Source: Euryarchaeota archaeon UBA438 (GTDB taxonomy: Archaea > Thermoplasmatota > Poseidoniia > Poseidoniales > Thalassarchaeaceae). Taken from it: a stretch of DNA of 11,224 bases. This document shows, in pieces, positions 1 to 5,828 of the stretch. The notes beneath the pieces were generated by a model. It searched no databases and was not told where the DNA came from. It saw only the letters and a list, made by a program, of their open reading frames with translations. A program made the translations under genes and the position numbers. Position 1 is the first letter of the stretch. The number at the start of each line of letters is the position of its first letter. The DNA lies in the NCBI GenBank assembly GCA_002504435.1, contig DAQP01000045.1, positions 2,258-13,481 on the forward strand. The letters are read 5' to 3'.

Positions 1-1
1 C

Positions 2-2221
2 TCCGAGGACAGGAGTGCGCTAGCGAGAGACGCAATTCAGAAGATGCACAAGTCAAATCCCGAGATGCTCATGCACAAGCGCAACGCGAAGAGGATCACC
101 CCAGGTAACATAGAGGATGACCTAGAGAAGCTGAAGGACTTCGATTGGGTAGTCGAGGTCATAATCGAGAACCTCGACATAAAGAGGACACTCTACTCGA
201 ATATATCCAAGCACATCGGGCCCAATACCATACTCTCCTCCAACACCTCCACTTTACCACGCTCCGAACTGGTCTCAGAGCTACCGGAAGACATCGCCTC
301 CAGGTTCCTCATCACCCACTTCTTCAACCCGCCAAGGTACCTTCCTCTCCTAGAGGTAGTGACAGCCCCCGAGGTGGATCAGGCAACCGTTGAGAGATTC
401 TGTACATTTGCTGATCTGGACCTAGGGAAGAGGGTCACAATGTGCAATGACAGGCCTGGTTTCATCGGCAACAGGCTAGGAGTCTACTTCATCCAGAGGG
501 CATTCAAGGCCACATTGGATCATGACTTATCCATAGAGCAGGCCGATGCCATGCTCGGAAGGCCTATCGGCCTGCCCAAGACCGCTGTCTTCGCTCTGAT
601 GGATCTAGTAGGAATCGATCTAATCCCCCACGTAACTGGGAGCCTGCTCTCTCACCTCCCCGATGACGATCCATTCCACGAGATAGCCGGAACCGGTGAG
701 GGGATCGTCATGTCAATGATCGATGACGGGTACACCGGGAGGAAGGGCAAGGGCGGCTTCTATCGACTAAACCGAGAGGGCGGAAAGAAGGTGAAGGAAG
801 CAAGGAACCTCTCAACGGGAGAGTATCACACGGCCAACCGCAGGGCTGCGTTCCCCTCGGCCAAGATGGGCAAGAGAGGGCTCGCGCCCCTGATGGACTG
901 CGATGACGACGGCGCCAGATTCGTGTCGGACGTGCTCCTCGACTCACTGTCTTACGCAGCACACATAGTACCGGACGTCAGCGACGACATATACTCAATT
1001 GATGGCGCGATGAAGGTAGGATACAACTGGAAGAGGGGGCCATTCGAGATGATGGACTCGATCGGGGCCTCCTCGATGGTCGAGAGGCTAAAGGCCACGG
1101 GCAGGAAGGTACCCAGCTTCCTGTCATTGGCCGCCGAGAAGGGATCTTTCTACGGCATAGAGGGCGGAGAAATCACAAGACTCTCTCCGAGCGGTGAAAT
1201 GATAGTCGTGGAAAGGCCCGATGAGACCCTCAACGTGGCCGACCTCAAGAGGAGGGGCAAGCCACTGAAGAGAAACGGCTCCGCCAGTATCTGGGACATG
1301 GGCGACGACGTCCTGTTGGTGGAGTATCACACCAAGATGAACGCCATGGATCCAATGAATATGGAGATGCTACTCAACGCAGTTGATATGGCCGAGACAG
1401 AGGGTCTGAAGGGGATAGTAATCGGGAACGACGCCTCGAACTTCTGCGCGGGGGCGAACCTGGGACTAGCACTGTTCGCAGCAAACCTCGCTGCTTGGAA
1501 GGACCTAGAGGATTTCATCGGGCTGGGCCAGGACACATATCAGACAGTCAAGTATTCCGAAATCCCCGTTGTAGCTGCTTCTGCAGGCATGTGTCTCGGT
1601 GGTGGGGCTGAGGTCCTAATGCACTGCGATGCTGTCCAAGCCCACTCTGAGTCATACGTAGGCTTGGTAGAGGTGGGCGTCGGCATCATCCCTGCATGGG
1701 GCGGGTGTAAGGAGCTCCTAGGGAGGTTGAATGACTTCGGACTAGCCAGCAAAGGGCCGATGGGGCCCGTCATGAAGGCATTCGAGTACATCGGAACGGC
1801 ACAAGTCGCAAAGTCAGCCGAACAGGCCCGTTCAATGGGTTTCATTGGACCAGAGGACCGAATCACGATGAACAGGGACAGGCTTCTAGCAGATGCCAAG
1901 GCGAGGGTAATCGAGCTCTCCGAAGGCTATGAGCCACCCGAGCCCAGGAACTACTCACTTCCCGGCCCCACTGGCATGGCAGGCCTCCAACTCGCCCTCA
2001 ACGATCTTGCTCTCTCTGGCATGGCAACCCCGCATGATGTGGTTGTTGCCACCGCCCTAGCGGAGATTCTATCCGGGGGAGACACGGACATCACTGAGAG
2101 CTTGGAGGAAGACGACATCCTGGCCATGGAAAAGTCCGCAATAGCGAGGCTCGGCAGGCATCCCGACACTCTGGACAGAATGCAACACATGCTTGAGACT
2201 GGCAAGCCACTGAGGAATTGA
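2..2221 (+). CDS. 3-hydroxyacyl-CoA dehydrogenase / enoyl-CoA hydratase fusion (FadN-type), 5' partial
   Basis: The frame is open to the left edge, so the gene is 5' truncated. An in-frame ATG at 44 is unlikely to be the start, because the visible sequence begins inside the NAD-binding domain and the GxGxxG part (about 70 residues) is missing. Residues below are counted from that ATG. The HAD part carries the expected catalytic quartet: Ser66 (SNTS), His92 (HFFNPP), Glu104 (LLEVV) and Asn143 (DRPGFIGNR). A second C-terminal HAD-like half has YNWKRGPFEMMD (327-338). The crotonase part (about 415-600) has the oxyanion-hole segments CAGANL (468-473) and GMCLGGGAE (515-523), and both expected acid residues, Glu523 and Glu543. 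The HAD-then-hydratase order and the expected full length near 800 residues fit Bacillus FadN rather than E. coli FadB, where the hydratase comes first. It would hydrate trans-2-enoyl-CoA and oxidise L-3-hydroxyacyl-CoA with NAD+ in cytosolic beta-oxidation. It is the first visible gene of a five-gene operon, with 9 bases before the next. Confidence 0.93.
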   Translation, partial: SEDRSALARDAIQKMHKSNPEMLMHKRNAKRITPGNIEDDLEKLKDFDWVVEVIIENLDIKRTLYSNISKHIGPNTILSSNTSTLPRSELVSELPEDIASRFLITHFFNPPRYLPLLEVVTAPEVDQATVERFCTFADLDLGKRVTMCNDRPGFIGNRLGVYFIQRAFKATLDHDLSIEQADAMLGRPIGLPKTAVFALMDLVGIDLIPHVTGSLLSHLPDDDPFHEIAGTGEGIVMSMIDDGYTGRKGKGGFYRLNREGGKKVKEARNLSTGEYHTANRRAAFPSAKMGKRGLAPLMDCDDDGARFVSDVLLDSLSYAAHIVPDVSDDIYSIDGAMKVGYNWKRGPFEMMDSIGASSMVERLKATGRKVPSFLSLAAEKGSFYGIEGGEITRLSPSGEMIVVERPDETLNVADLKRRGKPLKRNGSASIWDMGDDVLLVEYHTKMNAMDPMNMEMLLNAVDMAETEGLKGIVIGNDASNFCAGANLGLALFAANLAAWKDLEDFIGLGQDTYQTVKYSEIPVVAASAGMCLGGGAEVLMHCDAVQAHSESYVGLVEVGVGIIPAWGGCKELLGRLNDFGLASKGPMGPVMKAFEYIGTAQVAKSAEQARSMGFIGPEDRITMNRDRLLADAKARVIELSEGYEPPEPRNYSLPGPTGMAGLQLALNDLALSGMATPHDVVVATALAEILSGGDTDITESLEEDDILAMEKSAIARLGRHPDTLDRMQHMLETGKPLRN

Positions 2222-2227
2222 GGTGAG
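2222..2227 (+). promoter_or_regulatory. Ribosome binding site GGTGAG of the acyl-CoA dehydrogenase gene
   Basis: GGTGAG lies 3 bases before the ATG at 2231 and directly follows the upstream stop. The same GGTGAG-N3-start arrangement precedes gcvH (10676-10681), and a one-base variant precedes the GTG at 4821. This makes it a useful guide to starts in this genome. Confidence 0.75.
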
Positions 2228-2230
2228 ATA

Positions 2231-4033
2231 ATGGTAGAGTACAATGCACCAGTCAGGGATTATGACTTCCTATTCAACGAGATGTTCGACGCCATCCCCA
2301 TCGTTCAAAATCTTGGGTACGACTTCGACGCCGACTTCCTCTCGATGCTGATGGAGGGGTGGTCCGAGCACGCAAAGGAGGTTTGGCTCCCAATCAACCA
2401 GCTAGGGGACAGGGAGGGCCTGAAGTTCGATGATGGAAATATTTCGATGCCAGAGGAGTTCAAGTCCGCCTACAACGAGAGCATAGAGGGAGGCTGGCTT
2501 TCCACTGCATGCAAGCCCGAGCACGGAGGAATGGGAGTTCCAGTATTCTTCCAAGCCGTCACATGGGCAGAGTTTGGCACCTCAACAAACATGGCAATGA
2601 GCGTCCTACCGGCTCTCTCTCTGGGGGTTTACGACGTCCTAACAGAGCACGGAGAAAAGGAGCTAATCGACTACTTCGCCACCAAACTCGCTTCCGGCAA
2701 GTGGGCAGGCACGATGTGCCTGACAGAACCCCATGCTGGAACCGATCTTGGCATCATCACAACCAAGGCAGTACCACAGGACGACGGCTCATACATGGTC
2801 ACCGGAACCAAGATTTTCATCACTTACGGCGAGCATGACATGACTGAGAACATTATCCACCTCGTCCTAGCCAAGACTCCCGGGGCCCCTGAGGGGACCA
2901 AGGGAATCTCTCTGTTCCTAGTCCCAAAGTATCTTCCATCCGATTGGGAGTCAGGAGGGGTCGAGGGCCTTTCTCATGACCTAAGGGCCAACCACAACGG
3001 CGTAACCTGCTCTGGAAGCGAGGAGAAGATGGGCATCCACGCATCCCCAACCTGCGTCATGAATTTCGACGGCAGCGTAGGATGGAGAGTTGGCGACCTC
3101 CACAACGGAATGCCATTGATGTTCGAGATGATGAACAGGGAGCGACTTGCGACCGGGATGATGGGAATCGGCCTCGCCGAGATAGCCTATCAGAACTCAT
3201 TGGCCTGGGCGAAGGAGAGGCGTCAAGGACGGGATTTGAAGGGTCCACAGGAACCAAACGAGAGTGCAGACAACATCCTAGTTCACCCAGATGTGAGGAG
3301 AATGCTCCTGGAAGCCAAGGTGAATACCGAGGGCTGCAGAGCGCTGGCGGCTTGGACCGGAATCCTGCTTGATCAGATGAATAGTGATGACAAGGAAGAA
3401 GCGGAAATGGCAGAAGCTCTGGTCGCCATGTTCACCCCCATAGTCAAAGCCCACTTCACAGATCTTGGCTGCGAGTCTGCCAGCACATGTATGCAAGTCA
3501 TGGGCGGAGCCGGGTATTGTACCGAATACGGAGTCGAGCAATTCTACAGGGATGTTAGAATCTCCAAGATTTGGGAGGGGACAAACGGAATCCAGGCACT
3601 CGACCTGGCAGGAAGGAAGATTACTCAGAATATGGGTAAGAATCTGAGGTACCTAATGTGGCCACTAACAGATTTCATCGAGGAGAACAAGGAGATTCCA
3701 GAGATGGCGGAATTCAACAAGCCCCTTCACCAAGGAGTAAGGGGCCTACAACAACTCACTCTCCTGATGATAGCCGAAGGGCAGGCAAATCCGCACTTCT
3801 TGGCTTCTGGAGCGACCGACTACTGTCGGTATTTCGGAAATGTGCTTCTCGCGTACATGTGGGCTAGGATGGCAAAAATATCGCTCGAGAGGAAAGGAGA
3901 ACCATTCTACGATGCGAAAATCGCCAGTGCTAGATACTTCTTCAAGAGAATATTCCCAGAGACAGTTGGCTTGGCAGCTAGGATTCAGTCAGGGCACAAG
4001 AACCTCATGGATTACCCAGTGGAGATGATGTAA
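2231..4033 (+). CDS. Acyl-CoA dehydrogenase, long (about 600-residue) FadE/DmdC-like type
   Basis: This FAD enzyme would introduce the trans-2 double bond into acyl-CoA, the first step of beta-oxidation, passing electrons to an electron-transfer flavoprotein. The 600-residue product opens with a short segment like the AcylCoA_DH_N family (YNAPVRDYDFLFNEMFD, residues 4-20). The helical N-terminal domain follows, then the FAD/substrate motif CLTEPHAGTD (163-172) and the beta domain with VTGTKIFITYGEHD (190-203). The C-terminal helical domain has MGGAGY (424-429) and IWEGTNGIQALDLAGRK (447-463). Glu449 in that motif is the probable catalytic base. A further roughly 130-residue C-terminal extension is normal for this long subfamily, which includes Bacillus FadE and the methylmercaptopropionyl-CoA dehydrogenase DmdC. 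Chain-length or DMSP-pathway specificity cannot be read from sequence. The ATG at 2231 is fixed by GGTGAG 3 bases upstream. The TAA stop shares its last A with the next gene's ATG, indicating translational coupling. Confidence 0.93.
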   Translation: MVEYNAPVRDYDFLFNEMFDAIPIVQNLGYDFDADFLSMLMEGWSEHAKEVWLPINQLGDREGLKFDDGNISMPEEFKSAYNESIEGGWLSTACKPEHGGMGVPVFFQAVTWAEFGTSTNMAMSVLPALSLGVYDVLTEHGEKELIDYFATKLASGKWAGTMCLTEPHAGTDLGIITTKAVPQDDGSYMVTGTKIFITYGEHDMTENIIHLVLAKTPGAPEGTKGISLFLVPKYLPSDWESGGVEGLSHDLRANHNGVTCSGSEEKMGIHASPTCVMNFDGSVGWRVGDLHNGMPLMFEMMNRERLATGMMGIGLAEIAYQNSLAWAKERRQGRDLKGPQEPNESADNILVHPDVRRMLLEAKVNTEGCRALAAWTGILLDQMNSDDKEEAEMAEALVAMFTPIVKAHFTDLGCESASTCMQVMGGAGYCTEYGVEQFYRDVRISKIWEGTNGIQALDLAGRKITQNMGKNLRYLMWPLTDFIEENKEIPEMAEFNKPLHQGVRGLQQLTLLMIAEGQANPHFLASGATDYCRYFGNVLLAYMWARMAKISLERKGEPFYDAKIASARYFFKRIFPETVGLAARIQSGHKNLMDYPVEMM

Positions 4034-4305
4034 TGACAGGAAAGGCCAGCCAGACTTTGAGACTCAGGTTCAAGCGTGCATCAAAGAAGGCTTGGGAGCT
4101 TCCTGAAAAACCAACGAATGAACAACTTCTGGACCTCTACGCTCTATTCAAGCAGGCCACAGAGGGCGATTGTGAGGGAAGGCCCAGAGGAGGTCTGAAA
4201 GAACGGGCGAAGTGGAAGGCATGGAACTCAATCTCTGGAACAAGCGAGTCGGACGCCATGGAAAGATACTGTGAGATGGTCGACTCACTTATGGGCACCA
4301 ATTAG
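4033..4305 (+). CDS. Acyl-CoA-binding protein (ACBP family)
   Basis: This 90-residue protein matches the acyl-CoA-binding protein family along its whole length, and the family is typically 85-90 residues in free-standing form. Recognisable blocks are LYALFKQATEGD (35-46), AKWKAWN (59-65) and SDAMERYCEMV (73-83). Alignment by eye to bovine ACBP puts the ligand-contacting residues in place: Tyr36 (bovine Tyr28), Lys40 (Lys32), Lys60 (Lys54) and Tyr79 (Tyr73). A two-residue deletion falls in the loop between helices 2 and 3. ACBP binds medium- and long-chain acyl-CoA esters with high affinity, buffering and carrying them in the cytosol without catalysis. Its ATG overlaps the dehydrogenase stop by one base, and a GGAG at 4021-4024 sits 8 bases upstream, so it is translated with the beta-oxidation enzymes. 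A carrier or substrate-presenting role for them is inferred. The family is best known from eukaryotes and is patchy in prokaryotes. Confidence 0.9.
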   Translation: MTGKASQTLRLRFKRASKKAWELPEKPTNEQLLDLYALFKQATEGDCEGRPRGGLKERAKWKAWNSISGTSESDAMERYCEMVDSLMGTN

Positions 4306-4309
4306 GAGG
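4304..4309 (+). promoter_or_regulatory. Ribosome binding site AGGAGG deciding a GTG start at 4316
   Basis: A full AGGAGG overlaps the ACBP stop codon and lies 6 bases before GTG 4316. It argues against the upstream in-frame ATG at 4271, which would run 35 bases into the ACBP gene and put an unrelated 15-residue head on the hotdog protein. Confidence 0.7.
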
Positions 4310-4315
4310 GATTTG

Positions 4316-4816
4316 GTGCCAATAGATGACACCAAACTGAATTCCGAGTTCAGGGGACTGAAGAGCCGTTTGAAGTTCAGGACATTCACAGCTCTTTCAA
4401 TGCCCACTGCTTGGTTCGCGGGCCTTAGGATGGACAAGCTGGATCACGAATCCTGTGTAACTTCTCTGCCAGGAGGGTGGAGGACACAGAACCCATTCAA
4501 AACGATGTATTGGGCGGTTCAAGGGATGGGTGCAGAGTTAGCGACTGGCGCGGCCCCCTTCGCAATGTCAAGGTCAATGCCTGAGAAGCTACGGATGTTC
4601 GTTGTCGGAACGGAAGCAAAGTTCGTCAAGAGGGCCAAAGGGAGAATTACGTTCACATGCAATGACGTGGCTGCAGCACGTGAGGCCATAGAAGAAAGCA
4701 TGGAGACGGGCGAAGCAGTCGAGAAGGACTTCTTCTCCATCGGAAAGGACTCCTCTGGTGAGGTGGTATCAGAATGGGTCTTCAAGTGGAACTTCCTCGT
4801 AATTGACAGGACGTGA
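4316..4816 (+). CDS. DUF4442-like hotdog-fold protein, putative acyl-CoA thioesterase
   Basis: The product has 166 residues when started at GTG 4316, which follows AGGAGG by 6 bases. Its layout resembles the DUF4442 branch of the hotdog superfamily. An N-terminal segment (FRTFTALSMPTAWFAGLRMD, 21-40) precedes a polar strand and LPGGWRTQNPFKTMYW (51-66). A buried-helix-like stretch, AVQGMGAELATGAAPFAM (67-84), follows, and then alternating strands that would form the sheet (about 92-115 and 150-164). Hotdog proteins of this group are often acyl-CoA or acyl-ACP thioesterases, but catalytic residues are not conserved enough to assign one by eye. The gene sits between ACBP and a flavoenzyme in a beta-oxidation operon, which favours release of stalled acyl-CoAs and recovery of CoA. 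The family call is moderately secure; the enzymatic role is inference. The TGA stop is 4 bases before the next start. Confidence 0.6.
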   Translation: MPIDDTKLNSEFRGLKSRLKFRTFTALSMPTAWFAGLRMDKLDHESCVTSLPGGWRTQNPFKTMYWAVQGMGAELATGAAPFAMSRSMPEKLRMFVVGTEAKFVKRAKGRITFTCNDVAAAREAIEESMETGEAVEKDFFSIGKDSSGEVVSEWVFKWNFLVIDRT

Positions 4817-4817
4817 G
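4812..4817 (+). promoter_or_regulatory. Probable ribosome binding site cGTGAG for GTG 4821
   Basis: CGTGAG followed by three bases and GTG 4821 reproduces the GGTGAG-N3-start pattern of two other genes here with one mismatch. The alternative TTG at 4803 has no purine-rich site upstream. Confidence 0.55.
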
Positions 4818-4820
4818 CAG

Positions 4821-5828
4821 GTGATCAGCACTAGGTTAACCGAAGACGCGGGTATTCAGTATCCGATAATTTGCGGTGCCATGTACCCCTGCTCCAATAC
4901 CGAGCTAGTCGCAGCCGCTTCGGAAGGAGGCGGAATCGCCATAGTGCAACCCGTGTCTGCAACCATGGTCCATGGATATGATAAGCCAGACACCAAAGAG
5001 GGACTGAGGGCCGCCATACGTCATATCAGATCCCTCACTTCCAAGCCGATAGGATTCAATGCCCTAATTGAGAAAGGCAGTGATAAGTACCTCAAGAGAA
5101 TGTCCGAGTGGATTGACATAGCACTGGATGAGGGAATCAGGTTTTTCGTCACGTCTCTTGGAAAGCCAGACTGGGTTTGTGAGAAGGTTCACGCCAAAGG
5201 CGGTTTCGTCTACCACGACGTGACGAATAGGTTCCATGCAGAGAAGGGTATTGAATGCGGCGTTGACGGATTGATTTGTGTCAACGACAGGGCAGGCGGC
5301 CATTTGGGACAGATGTCAATGGAAGAGATGTACGAAGATCTCTCGGACATGGGGGTGCCCCTGATCTGTGCTGGTGGGATTGGAAGCGAAAAAGAGCTGA
5401 ATGAGGCTTTGGAGATGGGGTATGACGGCGTTCAAATGGGGACCAGATTCATCGCCACTGAAGAGTGCACCACCCCACAGGATTACAAGGATGCAATCGT
5501 GGAAGCCAAGGAGGAAGACATCACATGGACCACAAAACTCACGGGCGTGCCCATCGCTGTAATCAGCACGAGCGGAACGAAGCGGCACAACAACTGGCTA
5601 ATCAGAAAACTGCTCAATAGCAGGTTCAAGCATAGGACCAGAGTCCTGATCACATCAATATCATTCTGGAGGATGAGGGCACTAGCGAGAGGAAAGAAGA
5701 ACTCCTCAAACGATCTGTGGTCAGCCGGAAAGAGCGTGGAGACGGTCAATAGCGTAGAATCAGCAACTACAATCATGAGGAGACTGGGTGAGTCACTGGA
5801 GTCGAACAAGAACCTAAAACAAGACTAG
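4821..5828 (+). CDS. Nitronate monooxygenase / FabK-family FMN oxidoreductase
   Basis: The 335-residue product is a TIM-barrel FMN protein of the nitronate monooxygenase (2-nitropropane dioxygenase) family. Visible family features are the N-terminal TRLTEDAGIQYPIICGAM (4-21), GFNALIE near 78-84, and AGGHLG (158-163) with the usual active-site His161. The FMN-phosphate loops are AGGIGS (184-189) and VQMGTRFIATEE (204-215). Nitronate monooxygenases oxidise toxic alkyl nitronates such as propionate 3-nitronate. The homologous FabK reduces enoyl-ACP, and other relatives act on unusual acyl thioesters. Its place as the last gene of an acyl-CoA operon makes an acyl-CoA-related reaction plausible, but sequence alone does not decide. 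After about residue 255 a basic tail (KRHNNWLIRKLLNSRFKHR and onward) departs from the barrel core; a typical closing helix follows near 305-328. GTG 4821 gives the usual family N-terminus. The stop overlaps the convergent gene's stop in a shared CTAG. Confidence 0.82.
   Translation: MISTRLTEDAGIQYPIICGAMYPCSNTELVAAASEGGGIAIVQPVSATMVHGYDKPDTKEGLRAAIRHIRSLTSKPIGFNALIEKGSDKYLKRMSEWIDIALDEGIRFFVTSLGKPDWVCEKVHAKGGFVYHDVTNRFHAEKGIECGVDGLICVNDRAGGHLGQMSMEEMYEDLSDMGVPLICAGGIGSEKELNEALEMGYDGVQMGTRFIATEECTTPQDYKDAIVEAKEEDITWTTKLTGVPIAVISTSGTKRHNNWLIRKLLNSRFKHRTRVLITSISFWRMRALARGKKNSSNDLWSAGKSVETVNSVESATTIMRRLGESLESNKNLKQD

Noticed and set aside
44..46. ATG 44 as the true start of the fused beta-oxidation enzyme
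   Set aside because: The frame is open to the left edge, the residues before it match the family, and starting there would remove the NAD-binding GxGxxG region.
4271..4315. ATG 4271 as the start of the hotdog protein
   Set aside because: It would overlap ACBP by 35 bases, has no ribosome binding site, and adds residues unlike the family. AGGAGG before GTG 4316 is better.
4803..4820. TTG 4803 as the start of the FMN oxidoreductase
   Set aside because: No purine-rich site lies upstream and it overlaps the previous gene. GTG 4821 has a spaced CGTGAG and gives the usual family N-terminus.
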